Below, piece by piece: positions 42,480-50,921 of a stretch of DNA of 64,000 bases. Made by a program: the position numbers and the translations under genes. The stretch is from contig NZ_JBHUEK010000025.1 of the NCBI RefSeq assembly GCF_042680725.1, positions 558,001-622,000 of the forward strand. The letters run 5' to 3'. Under the pieces are notes generated by a model. The model had not been told where the DNA came from. It saw only the letters and a program-made list of their open reading frames with translations, and searched no databases. The stretch's first letter is position 1, and every line of letters starts with the position of its first letter. Origin of the DNA: Ferdinandcohnia salidurans. Lineage in GTDB: Bacteria > Bacillota > Bacilli > Bacillales > Bacillaceae_L.

Positions 42480-42890
42480 TTTTCTAGGAGATTAAATATC
42501 TCTCAAGCCAGCTGGAGCATTGTCACTTGGGGATTATTAGGTGATTGGTTGCACTCTAGGCTCTCTGGAGTATCATCACATGGAAGTTTCTAGGAAGTTG
42601 GCTACACTCCAAGCCGTCTGGAGTATCACCAACTGGAAATTACTAGGTAGTTGACTACACTCCAAACCCTCTGGAGTATCACCAACTGGAATTTTCTAGG
42701 TAGTTGACTGCACTCCAAGCCTTCTGGAGTATCACCAACTGGAAGTTACTAGGTAGTTGACTGCACTCCAAGCCCTCTGGAGTACCCTCACTTGGAAATT
42801 TCTAGGTAGTTGACTACACTCGAAACCATCTGGAGCATCACCGACTGGAAATTACTAGGTAGTTGATTGCACTCCGAACCCTCTGATGCA
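42480..42890. repeat. Tandem array, period exactly 53 bp, eight units
   Basis: GGAGTATC or close variants start at 42514, 42567, 42620, 42673, 42726, 42779, 42832 and (as GATGCA) 42885, always 53 bp apart. Each unit contains CACCAACTGGAAATTACTAGG, split as CACCAACTGG then TACTAGGTAGTTGAC, and a CACTCCAA segment. ACTCCA-N7-TGGAGT bridges units and CAACT/AGTTG pairs within a unit, so alternative hairpins exist. No open frame crosses it. Confidence 0.92.
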
Positions 42891-42912
42891 CAACCACTTA
42901 GACTTTTTCAAG

Positions 42913-42941
42913 AAACTGTTCACATTTGTGGTGAACAGTTT
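42913..42941. other. Long perfect hairpin next to the tandem arrays
   Basis: AAACTGTTCAC and GTGAACAGTTT, 11-bp arms with a 7-nt loop. No T run directly follows on either strand, so it may end the array region rather than act as a simple terminator. Confidence 0.6.
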
Positions 42942-42960
42942 ATCCCCCACTACAAAAAAA

Positions 42961-42978
42961 GAGACCATCTCTGGTCTC
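42961..42978 (-). terminator. Terminator overlapping the murR stop
   Basis: GAGACC-ATCTCT-GGTCTC, with a run of seven A upstream (T run on the minus strand). Confidence 0.85.
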
Positions 42979-43840
42979 ATTTTATCGGGTCGTGCAAGAT
43001 ATTAATCATTTCTCTTGTTTCATCAAGGTGTTGGACGGTTTGGTCATATGCCTGTGAGGCGACACTCATAAAAAGAATGTCCATCACATGAAGCTGGGCG
43101 ATTCTTGATGAAGTTGCGCCGCTTCGGAAAGTCGGCTCTCTGGTAGCAGAGGTATATAAGCGAATGTCTGCTTGCTCTGTCACAATCGATGAGCCATATT
43201 TCGTTAAGCTAATCGTATGGGCTCCTTTTTTATTCGCGAGCTCCAAAATTTTCGCTACTTCAAACGTTGCCCCTGAAAATGAAATCCCAACAACAACATC
43301 ATTTTCATCCGCATTCGCAACCAAGGTTGCGGCCATATGTAGATCCGGAAATGCTGTTGCTTTTTTATTAATTCTTAAAAATTTCTGCTGAGCATCTTGA
43401 GCGATGATGCTTGATGCGCCCACACCAAAAAAGTGAATCGTCCCAGCATTTTTTAAGATTTCTACGGCTCTTTCAAGCTCTTCATTGTTTAGCAATTCAG
43501 CTGTTTCCCGTAAGGTTTGAACACTATTGTCTGTCATTTTTTCAATAATAGACAAAGTAGACTCATTTGGTTCAATGTCACGGAATCCCGTTGCCTTCTT
43601 CTTTTGCAGGTCTCCTGCGATACGAAGCTTTAAATCCTGAAACCCTTTTAAATCAAGAGATTTACAGAGTCGAATAACCGCCGCACTGCTTGTTGAACTT
43701 CTTTTACCAAGCTCACTAGCCGTAAGTGTAATCGTCTCTTGCGGGTTTTCTAATATATATAAAGCAATTTTCTTTTCAGACGGTGGGAGGTTATCATGCA
43801 TTTCTTGAAGCATAACGAGTCCCCCGGTCATAAAGGACAT
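42977..43840 (-). CDS. murR: MurR/RpiR-family regulator
   Basis: 287 residues. An N-terminal helix-turn-helix of the RpiR type (LPPSEKKIALYILENPQETITLTASELGKRSSTSSAAVIRLCKSLDLKGFQDLKLRI; key TASELGKRSSTSSAAVIRL) is joined to a SIS sugar-phosphate domain (IHFFGVGASSIIAQDAQQKF). It probably senses MurNAc-6-phosphate and controls the recycling cluster of which it is the last gene. Several ATG codons compete for the start; 43840 has AAGAGAG nine bases upstream. Confidence 0.87.
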   Translation of the reverse strand: MSFMTGGLVMLQEMHDNLPPSEKKIALYILENPQETITLTASELGKRSSTSSAAVIRLCKSLDLKGFQDLKLRIAGDLQKKKATGFRDIEPNESTLSIIEKMTDNSVQTLRETAELLNNEELERAVEILKNAGTIHFFGVGASSIIAQDAQQKFLRINKKATAFPDLHMAATLVANADENDVVVGISFSGATFEVAKILELANKKGAHTISLTKYGSSIVTEQADIRLYTSATREPTFRSGATSSRIAQLHVMDILFMSVASQAYDQTVQHLDETREMINILHDPIK

Positions 43841-43873
43841 TGTCATCAACTCTCTTTATTCAATCTATTATTA

Positions 43874-44830
43874 TTATAACGTTTTTTTCATAACATGGAA
43901 CTTTCGTGTGATCTCAAATCCTGTTTTCTTATAGAGGTGTCCCGCTGAACTCTTCTCTCCGGTCCAGAGAAACCATGCACCATGCAATCCTTCTGCACGC
44001 ATATTTTTTAAGCATTCATTTAATAAAATCTTGCCTAACCCCTTACCTTGTTGATTGGGGTCAACCCCAAATGGTCCGAAGCGATCTGGAATTCCTTCAT
44101 AACCGCCATAAATGCAAAAGCCCACTAAATTTTCACTATCTCTTGCGATTAAAATGCGGTGGAGTGGCAGCCCTTGTAGAATTCCTTCTCGAATCGCACG
44201 TCCCCAATCCGGGTTAAATTCATTGTTAACAAATTGGATCACTTCATATAAATCCTTATCTTCTGCAGTTAAAAATGTGTACCCTTCCTGTTCCCGCTGT
44301 GCCTTTAATTCAAGCACATCAGAGGGTGGCGTGAAGCCTACCAAACTTCGATCCATCGCGACGGGTGAATATTGTTTTTCAAAACCGTGCTTGAGGAGAA
44401 AGGCATAGCCTTCTGGATATGCTTCTTCATCGATTCCAGGCAGAATATAATTCGGCGCATACGAAGCAAAGAAAACATTCTTCCGACCTTCAGATGCTAG
44501 GAATTCTACTCCATCTTTCATCAATTTTTCTCCGACACCAGTCCGCGAGAACTCCGGATGCACGAAAAAGAAAGGAATCCAGCCATTTTCAGGCTCTAAT
44601 TCGGTACCTGCCATTGGTAACAATCTTCTTATTGCATACAAACAACCGATTATTTGCTCGCCGTCAATTGCAACTCGTAATCCCTTTGGGTCGAAGTTTG
44701 CGTCTAAAAGAACGAGATTTCGAAATCTAAGCTGTGTGATTGGATCCTTCAGCAAGCACTCATTCCAGAGGCGAACAATTCCTTTTTCATCGCCTGATTG
44801 ATAATATCGAAATGAAACCACACGGTCCAT
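43874..44830 (-). CDS. Tandem-GNAT acetyltransferase in the MurNAc cluster
   Basis: 318 residues with two GNAT units: the first carries VHPEFSRTGVGEKLMKDG near 105-120, the second VDPNQQGKGLGKILLNEC near 275; both are acetyl-CoA pyrophosphate-binding motifs. Overall layout resembles MshD-like tandem GNATs. The substrate is unknown; the context suggests an amino sugar or peptide fragment (inference). GTG at 44821 is an alternative start with better spacing to AAGGGG. Element E lies directly upstream. Confidence 0.82.
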   Translation of the reverse strand: MDRVVSFRYYQSGDEKGIVRLWNECLLKDPITQLRFRNLVLLDANFDPKGLRVAIDGEQIIGCLYAIRRLLPMAGTELEPENGWIPFFFVHPEFSRTGVGEKLMKDGVEFLASEGRKNVFFASYAPNYILPGIDEEAYPEGYAFLLKHGFEKQYSPVAMDRSLVGFTPPSDVLELKAQREQEGYTFLTAEDKDLYEVIQFVNNEFNPDWGRAIREGILQGLPLHRILIARDSENLVGFCIYGGYEGIPDRFGPFGVDPNQQGKGLGKILLNECLKNMRAEGLHGAWFLWTGEKSSAGHLYKKTGFEITRKFHVMKKTL

Positions 44831-44843
44831 CCCCTTCCCTAAT

Positions 44844-45034
44844 CAAATGCGCCTTGGCGTATTTGCCGCCCGATTTTTTAGGCCCACACGATGTGGGTCA
44901 CAAAGACGTTGCCACAGGATGTGGCGCTTTTAGTCTTTGATCCTATGCTCGAAAAATTACCTTTGAAAAATCGTGGCATCCGCCGGAGGCTTTGACTTTA
45001 TTCAGTTGGGGTTTAACCCTAACTGAATAAAGTT
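44844..45034 (+). repeat. Structured palindromic element, copy E, carrying a nested insertion
   Basis: CAAATGCGCC-TT-GGCGTATTTG, then CGATTTTT/AAAAATCG as in copy B, CCGCCGGAGGC and terminal arms. Bases 44880-44946 replace the left arm of the inner hairpin by an unrelated structured insert. The outer arm ends inside the namZ stop codon (45033-45035, minus strand). Confidence 0.88.
44880..44946. repeat. Second structured element nested in copy E
   Basis: CCCAC-ACGAT-GTGGG forms one hairpin and GCCAC-AGGAT-GTGGC another, the latter flanked by AAAGAC/GTCTTT. The two stems share a CAC(A)CGATGTG or CACAGGATGTG core. Looks like an independent mobile repeat that inserted into copy E. Confidence 0.7.
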
Positions 45035-46181
45035 AATAAAGTAAATAAGGTTCTCTCTTCTTTTTAAAGGCTTCTGTTTCCACTTCACATAATTCTATAA
45101 AACGATTAATTCCACCATTTAAAACTAGATTCTTCAGATCCTTTGTCCCCGCTAAAAGGTCAAACATATAGGTTTTCTTTTCACCAAATTGAAGAAACTC
45201 AAAATCATGAGGGTACATTTCCGCGATCGCCGCCAACAACGTCAGTCCTGTTTTCAACGAGTGTATTTCCCATCGATCGGTTACATGAAGCTGAACACCC
45301 TCACAGACCTGATCCTTATGTTTTTGGTACGTTGGAACAAAGGAAATTGGTCGGGCTAACACCCCAGGAAGTTTTTTCTCATTAAAATACTTAGCCAACC
45401 GGTATCCCTCAATAAAGGGACTTCCCACGTATTCAAAAGGTCGTGTTGTACCTCTTCCCTCCGATAGATTCGTTCCTTCAACCAAGCAGGTCCCAGGGTA
45501 TAACGTGCACATATCCATTCCTGTCGTATTAGGCGATGGTGGAATCCAAAACAGGCCGGTTTCATCATAAAACATATTTCGACTCCAGCCCTCCATCGGA
45601 ATGACGGTTAATTCACAATTGATTCCGAATTCATGCTTATACATGAGCGCAATTTCCCCAACGGTCATACCGTGACGATTTGGAATTGGATAGAGGCCAA
45701 CGAAGGAACGAACGTCCTCATCCACTAGATTCCCTTCCATCACGGTTCCTGTGATTGGATTTGGCCGGTCAAGAACGACGAATTCCTTTCCGAACTCTGC
45801 ACAAGCTTCCATCACATATGCCATCGTATAAATAAATGTATAGTACCTTGCCCCAATATCCTGAAGATCAAAGAAAATCATGTCCACATTCTCAAGCATT
45901 TCTTTGGTTGGCTTTTTCGTTGCACCGTAAAGACTATACACAGGTAAATTGGTATAAGGATCGACAAAGAAATCAATCTTTTCCCCTTCCTTTGCACTTC
46001 CTCTAATTCCATGTTCAGGTCCATATAATGCCGTAACATGAATATCTGGATGCTCATGGAACAAATCTATTGTTGGTGTAAGTCGTTGGTTTACACCTGT
46101 CATATTGGTAACCACCCCGACTCTTTTACCCTTACATAAATCCACAGATTTCGTTAAAAAGCGGTCAAGACCTATCTCCAT
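45033..46181 (-). CDS. namZ: Exo-beta-N-acetylmuramidase NamZ (DUF1343 family)
   Basis: 382 residues. VGVVTNMTGVNQRLTPTIDLFHEH near 20, ALYGPEHGIRGSAKEGEK near 52 and FFDLQDIGARYYTFIYTMAYVMEAC near 105 (quoted: FDLQDIGARYYTFIYTM) are signatures of DUF1343; B. subtilis YbbC (NamZ) of this family releases terminal MurNAc from peptidoglycan fragments. I see no signal peptide, so location is uncertain. Lies downstream of the ABC permeases. Its stop codon is contributed by repeat element E. Confidence 0.9.
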   Translation of the reverse strand: MEIGLDRFLTKSVDLCKGKRVGVVTNMTGVNQRLTPTIDLFHEHPDIHVTALYGPEHGIRGSAKEGEKIDFFVDPYTNLPVYSLYGATKKPTKEMLENVDMIFFDLQDIGARYYTFIYTMAYVMEACAEFGKEFVVLDRPNPITGTVMEGNLVDEDVRSFVGLYPIPNRHGMTVGEIALMYKHEFGINCELTVIPMEGWSRNMFYDETGLFWIPPSPNTTGMDMCTLYPGTCLVEGTNLSEGRGTTRPFEYVGSPFIEGYRLAKYFNEKKLPGVLARPISFVPTYQKHKDQVCEGVQLHVTDRWEIHSLKTGLTLLAAIAEMYPHDFEFLQFGEKKTYMFDLLAGTKDLKNLVLNGGINRFIELCEVETEAFKKKREPYLLY

Positions 46182-46230
46182 TCTCTGCCCCTCCCCTCAA
46201 AAAAAGAGAGATCTCTCTCTCCATCAGTCA

Positions 46231-47199
46231 TTATTCTTTTACTCCACCAAGGGTTAATCCTTTTACAAAGTGGCGTTGGAACATCATAAATACAATAATC
46301 ATTGGGATTGATGCAATGGCTGCTCCACTCATGAGAAGCTTGAAGCTTGCAAGGTTTGCATCCTGTAATGTTTTTAACCCTACAGGTAATGTATATAGAT
46401 TTGCATCGTTTAGCACGATAATTGGCCATAGGAATGAATTCCAGACGTTCATAAATGTAAAGATTCCTAGAGCTGCTAGACCTGGTTTCGACAATGGCAG
46501 AATGATTTTCCAATACGTTTTCCATTCGCTTGCACCATCGATTTTCGCTGCATCTATCAGTTCATCCGGAATCGAGTGCATAAATTGCCTCATTAAAAAT
46601 ACCCCAAATACCATTGCTAAGTCTGGGAAAATAAGCGCCCAGTGCGTATCCATAATTCCAAAGTTTCGAACCATGATAAACAACGGCACTAACGTTACTT
46701 GGCCGGGAATCATCATCGTGGCAATAATCGACCAGAAAATGAGATTTCGTCCCGGGAACCGCTTTTTCGCGAGCACATACCCGGCCATCGAATCAAAGAG
46801 AAGTATCCCAATTGTCACCACTACTGCTATATAAAAACTATTAAAAAACCAGATGCCTACGTTATTTTTGTTAAACAAGGTGGTAAATCCTGAAAACGTA
46901 TCTTCAATGATGTAGCCCATAACATCTCGATGATAGGCTGCTGCTTCAGCATCACCAGCGCTCTCTGCGTCCCTAGCCTTCCCCCAATGCTCAAAGTACT
47001 CCGTAATCCCAACTGGGTACATTTTCGGTGGATTTGAATCTACATAGGATACTTGACGTTCTAGTTCTTCATCTTGGTAGCTGCTTAGCTGCAAGGAGGT
47101 ACTAAACACCCAATACAACGGTAAAAGGGAAACAATGGCGAAAACCGATAGTAGTACATAAATAATAAGCTTGTTTACTTTTTGAATACCTGATGTCAT
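46231..47199 (-). CDS. CUT1 sugar ABC permease (MalG-like), MurNAc cluster
   Basis: 322 residues, longer than usual: an insert of about 75 residues (LERQVSYVDSNPPKMYPVGI... AESAGDAEAAAYHRDVMGYI) follows the first helix and faces outside. The EAA loop ELIDAAKIDGASEWKTYWKI near 215 is standard. AGGAGGG lies upstream; 12 bp after the preceding permease. Partner of the next gene in importing wall sugars (inference from context). Confidence 0.88.
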   Translation of the reverse strand: MTSGIQKVNKLIIYVLLSVFAIVSLLPLYWVFSTSLQLSSYQDEELERQVSYVDSNPPKMYPVGITEYFEHWGKARDAESAGDAEAAAYHRDVMGYIIEDTFSGFTTLFNKNNVGIWFFNSFYIAVVVTIGILLFDSMAGYVLAKKRFPGRNLIFWSIIATMMIPGQVTLVPLFIMVRNFGIMDTHWALIFPDLAMVFGVFLMRQFMHSIPDELIDAAKIDGASEWKTYWKIILPLSKPGLAALGIFTFMNVWNSFLWPIIVLNDANLYTLPVGLKTLQDANLASFKLLMSGAAIASIPMIIVFMMFQRHFVKGLTLGGVKE

Positions 47200-47211
47200 T
47201 ATGCTTCCCTC

Positions 47212-48132
47212 CTAGTCATCGTACCGAAGTAAACGGAATTGGATAATTGAAAATAAAAGAATGATAAAGAATAAAACAACGGATTGCGCTGCTGCAAAGC
47301 CAAACTCGAAATCTCTAAAGCCTGTCTTATAGATTAAGTGAACAAGCGTTTCTGTCGCCGTACCTGGTCCTCCGCCCGTCATCATAATAATTTGTGTAAA
47401 TACCTGAAACGAACCGATTGTACTAAGTAAAACTAAATATAAGGTAGATGGTTTTAATAATGGCAATGTAATGCGATACCATTTTTGAAAACTATTTGCT
47501 CCGTCTATAGTGGCCGCTTCATATAATGAATGTGAAATCGAACCCATTGAAGCAAGATAGAGAATGATTCCGACTCCAAATGGAATTAAGCATTGCATGA
47601 TGATCAAAGCCCAAAGTGCGGATGAAGATTGTCCCAACCAATTAAGTGGTTCCATTCCAAACCACCCTAACACATAGTTAAACAATCCAAAGTCATAGTT
47701 GTACATCCAGCGCCAGACCATCGCAACAATTACCATTGATGTAACTGTTGGTAAATAAAAGGCTCCTCGAAAGAAGCTTTGAGACAGTTTACCAAGAGGA
47801 TGGATGAGAGAAGCAATGATAAGTGCACTTATTACGTTAAAAGGTACCGTTACAACCGTAAAAAGGAATGTATTTCCTAGCGCGTCGTAAAAGGCATCAC
47901 TTTTAAACACCTTAATATAGTTGTCTAAACCTGCCCATTCACTCCCAAAAATTTTGTATTCCTGGAAGGAGATGATAAATGCCCACACAACCGGGATCGC
48001 AATAAATGCTATAAACAGGATAAGTTTTGGAAGTAAAAATAAATATGCGGAATAGTTCTTTTTCATTTGTAGCCAGATAGTCGGTTTTTTTGTCTGTACT
48101 ACTGCATTTGCAGTCTGATGAACGGGTTTCAA
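47212..48132 (-). CDS. CUT1 sugar ABC permease (MalF-like), MurNAc cluster
   Basis: 306 residues, six helices. SLYEAATIDGANSFQKWYRITLPLLKPS near 205 (quoted: EAATIDGANSFQKWYRITLP) is the coupling loop; MMTGGGPGTATETLVHLIYKTGF the MalF-type segment. The start is a TTG at 48132 with GGGGGA upstream. No ATPase gene is present in the cluster. Confidence 0.89.
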   Translation of the reverse strand: MKPVHQTANAVVQTKKPTIWLQMKKNYSAYLFLLPKLILFIAFIAIPVVWAFIISFQEYKIFGSEWAGLDNYIKVFKSDAFYDALGNTFLFTVVTVPFNVISALIIASLIHPLGKLSQSFFRGAFYLPTVTSMVIVAMVWRWMYNYDFGLFNYVLGWFGMEPLNWLGQSSSALWALIIMQCLIPFGVGIILYLASMGSISHSLYEAATIDGANSFQKWYRITLPLLKPSTLYLVLLSTIGSFQVFTQIIMMTGGGPGTATETLVHLIYKTGFRDFEFGFAAAQSVVLFFIILLFSIIQFRLLRYDD

Positions 48133-48201
48133 CGCAATTCCCCCAATCTTTCATTTGGCAGCAGGCAGCCCATTTAAGGGCCACCCACCTTATGCCTATT
48201 A

Positions 48202-49539
48202 CTACTCACCTAACAGTTCATTTACCTTCTTCTCAGCAGCTTTCATTGCTTCTTCTGCTGTCTTTTCACCATTGAATACTAACTGAAGCTCTGTTTGAAT
48301 AGCTTCATCAATTTTCTTCCATTCAGGGTGACGTGGAAGCATAACAACTTGTGAAGACATTTCTTGTGCACGCTTCATTTCTGGATTGTCCTTATAAGGG
48401 TCCATGTCTGCAGCGCTCTTACGTGCAGGGAAAATACCATACTCAGTTGCCATCGTAAATTGCTCATCTGTTGTTGAGATGAACTTAATAAACTCGCCAA
48501 CCATTTCTTTTTTCCCTTCTTCTTCTTGGTGGAACATTGTCCAACCACCTACACCACCGATTGTAACAGGCTCACCTGATTTACCAGTTGGGTAGTTTGC
48601 AACTGCAAAGTTTGTAGGGTATTTTGTTTGAGCTGAGCTAATTGCCCATGTAGCCCATGGCTGCATTGCAACAGTACGTTGCTCTTCGTTTGCCCACGCT
48701 TGGAATGTACCACCAACGTCCTGACCACCTAATGTTTCAGGAGCTACGTCATGCTCTAATTTCAAATCAGCAAGTTGTTGAATCGCTTCTACTGCTTCTG
48801 GCTCTGTGAACGTGAATTTTGACATATCTTCATTTAATGGGCTTCCACCATTGATATAGAAGAACGGCCATGCCTCATAGTAACCAGGAAGGATATATGT
48901 TGAGAATCCGTATACATCTGTTTTACCATCATTATCACGGTCAAATGTTAACTTTTCAGCTGCTGCAAAGAATTCATCCCATGTCCACTCACCGTTTGCT
49001 GGAGGCTCAACTCCACGCTCTTCAAAAAGATCTAAGTTTAAAAGCATTGCGTGTACAGTTAGAGAGTTTGGAACTCCATATAATTTCCCGTCAAATGTGT
49101 AAGCATCTAATGCATTTTCATAAAAGTCCTTAAGTTCATCTTCAGTAAATAACTCATCAACTGATTCAATTACACCTTGATCAATATGGTCAATACTTAC
49201 TGCACTACCACTAATATCAACTGGTGCAACATCAGGCCAAGATTGCCCTGCAATCGAAACGCCTAATTTATCAGGAAGCTCTGCCCATGGAACTTGAACT
49301 AAATCAACTTTAACCCCTTCATGTGCTGCTTCGAATTCTTTAATTTTACTTTCCATCCAGTGGAATTTATTGTCTTTATCATCTGGCCAACGTGGTCCAT
49401 CCCATACTGTGATTGTACCCGTCCATTCCTTTTCACTATCTCCGCCGCCATCTTTTGTTGTGTTCTCTTTCTTGCTACATGCCGCTAACAATCCAATTAC
49501 TAAAATACTTATAAGAAAAAGACTAAGCCATTTTTTCAT
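48202..49539 (-). CDS. Sugar-binding lipoprotein of the MurNAc cluster
   Basis: 445 residues. Signal peptide with lipobox LLAAC (Cys near 21), then an SBP family 1 protein: TITVWDGPRWPDDKDNKFHWMESKIKEFEAAHEGVKVDLVQVPW (quoted: IKEFEAAHEGVKVDLVQVPW). Ligand inferred from the neighbours: MurNAc, anhydroMurNAc or GlcNAc-MurNAc. Element F lies 105 bp upstream, before anmK. Confidence 0.89.
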   Translation of the reverse strand: MKKWLSLFLISILVIGLLAACSKKENTTKDGGGDSEKEWTGTITVWDGPRWPDDKDNKFHWMESKIKEFEAAHEGVKVDLVQVPWAELPDKLGVSIAGQSWPDVAPVDISGSAVSIDHIDQGVIESVDELFTEDELKDFYENALDAYTFDGKLYGVPNSLTVHAMLLNLDLFEERGVEPPANGEWTWDEFFAAAEKLTFDRDNDGKTDVYGFSTYILPGYYEAWPFFYINGGSPLNEDMSKFTFTEPEAVEAIQQLADLKLEHDVAPETLGGQDVGGTFQAWANEEQRTVAMQPWATWAISSAQTKYPTNFAVANYPTGKSGEPVTIGGVGGWTMFHQEEEGKKEMVGEFIKFISTTDEQFTMATEYGIFPARKSAADMDPYKDNPEMKRAQEMSSQVVMLPRHPEWKKIDEAIQTELQLVFNGEKTAEEAMKAAEKKVNELLGE

Positions 49540-49644
49540 TCTACTTTTCCCCCTTACGTATCTTTCATCATTGTTTTTTCCAGTACCAACAGAACACTAT
49601 ATTCGTAGCTCTTGCCCTCGCCTCCCTTCAGTTTTTTACATAAT

Positions 49645-49759
49645 CAAATGCGCCTTGGCGTATTTGTGCCCAGATTTTTCGCGCTAGCGAAAAGTTTCCT
49701 TTGAAAATCTGCGGCATCCGCCGGAGGCTATAACTTTATTCAGCAGGCTGAATAAAGTT
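49645..49759 (+). repeat. Structured palindromic element, copy F (shortest)
   Basis: Only 115 bp. CAAATGCGCC-TT-GGCGTATTTG, CAGATTTT/AAAATCTG with inner TTCGC-GCTA-GCGAA, CCGCCGGAGGC, then AACTTTATTCAGC-AG-GCTGAATAAAGTT with the two outer arms almost touching. The last bases form part of the anmK stop codon (49758-49760, minus strand). It shows the minimal form of the element. Confidence 0.9.
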
Positions 49760-50921
49760 ATGCTAGAGCAATTTTCCCCATAATAACCGGGGCGCTTGCT
49801 CCTGTTGCTGATGGAAGATTATTTGGTCGTTTGTTGATGCATTGGTAGCCTAGTAATGCAAATACGATGGCTTCCTTAGCATCAGCCTGTATGCCCAGCT
49901 CGTCTGTACTTCCTAATTTTATTGACGGAGGCAGATTAGCTTGCAACCTTTTTCGTAGTGTTTGATTGTACCAACCACCGCCGCTTATAAAAATCTCTTG
50001 GATTTTATACGAATCTATAAATCTCTTACACTCTTCAGCGATTGTTCGTGCTGTCAGTTCAGTAATAGTAGCTATCTTATCCTCTGGTCCTAAATCTGCT
50101 TTTGCATTCCAAAGTTCTTTTGCATAATCGAATCCAAATAGCTCTCGACCTGTACTCTTTGGTGCCGGTAAGCGATAGTAGTCATGATCTAAAAGCTCCT
50201 CAAGCCATTGTTCATCTACATTACCCGCTGCTGCTATTTCTCCATTTTTATCATAGGTTTGTTTTCCATTCGTTGCCCACATTGTAAAGGCATCGATCAG
50301 CATGTTTCCTGGGCCTGTGTCAAACGCAAGCACTTGTTCATGACTCTCTGTTGGGGGTAAAACGGTTACATTTGCTATTCCGCCAATATTGGCTAGTATT
50401 CTACCATTCGAATCCGCTCTAAATAATAGGTCATCTGCATATGGAACTAATGGCGCACCTTGGCCACCCACTGCCATATCACGTGTCCGGAAATCTCCAA
50501 CCGTCATAACACCAGTTCGTTCTGCAATCACAGCAATATCCCCAATTTGCAAGGTTGAAGTAATCGTATAGTCTTCTACCTTTTTCCCTTCAGGCTGATG
50601 AAAAATCGTCTGACCATGTGAGCTAATCAGATCCACATCTTTCATCTCAAGACCCGCTTGAGCTACAACCTTTTTCGCTGCTTCAGCAAACAACTCACCT
50701 AGTAGCATATTTGTTATAGAAATATCCTCAAGCCGAGCTTTACTCGGGTCACATAATGCCAAGATTCTTGCACGCATGGTTTCTGGATAAGTAAGTGTTG
50801 AAAAATGAATCAGTTTCACTTGGATTTTTTGATGTTCATCTTCAGAAATAGTAACTAAAGCTGCATCAATACCATCTAAAGATGTACCCGACATTAAACC
50901 CACAACTACCTTTTGACTCAT
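49758..50921 (-). CDS. anmK: 1,6-anhydro-N-acetylmuramate kinase
   Basis: 387 residues, full family length. VVVGLMSGTSLDGIDAALV at the N-terminus (ATP-binding motif), SSHGQTIFHQP near 104, GGQGAPLVPYAD near 153 and ANIGGIANVTVLP near 177 are AnmK signatures. It converts anhydroMurNAc, made by lytic transglycosylases, to MurNAc-6-P. Its start overlaps the nagZ stop in an ATGA, so the two are coupled. Its stop lies in repeat element F. Confidence 0.94.
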   Translation of the reverse strand: MSQKVVVGLMSGTSLDGIDAALVTISEDEHQKIQVKLIHFSTLTYPETMRARILALCDPSKARLEDISITNMLLGELFAEAAKKVVAQAGLEMKDVDLISSHGQTIFHQPEGKKVEDYTITSTLQIGDIAVIAERTGVMTVGDFRTRDMAVGGQGAPLVPYADDLLFRADSNGRILANIGGIANVTVLPPTESHEQVLAFDTGPGNMLIDAFTMWATNGKQTYDKNGEIAAAGNVDEQWLEELLDHDYYRLPAPKSTGRELFGFDYAKELWNAKADLGPEDKIATITELTARTIAEECKRFIDSYKIQEIFISGGGWYNQTLRKRLQANLPPSIKLGSTDELGIQADAKEAIVFALLGYQCINKRPNNLPSATGASAPVIMGKIALA

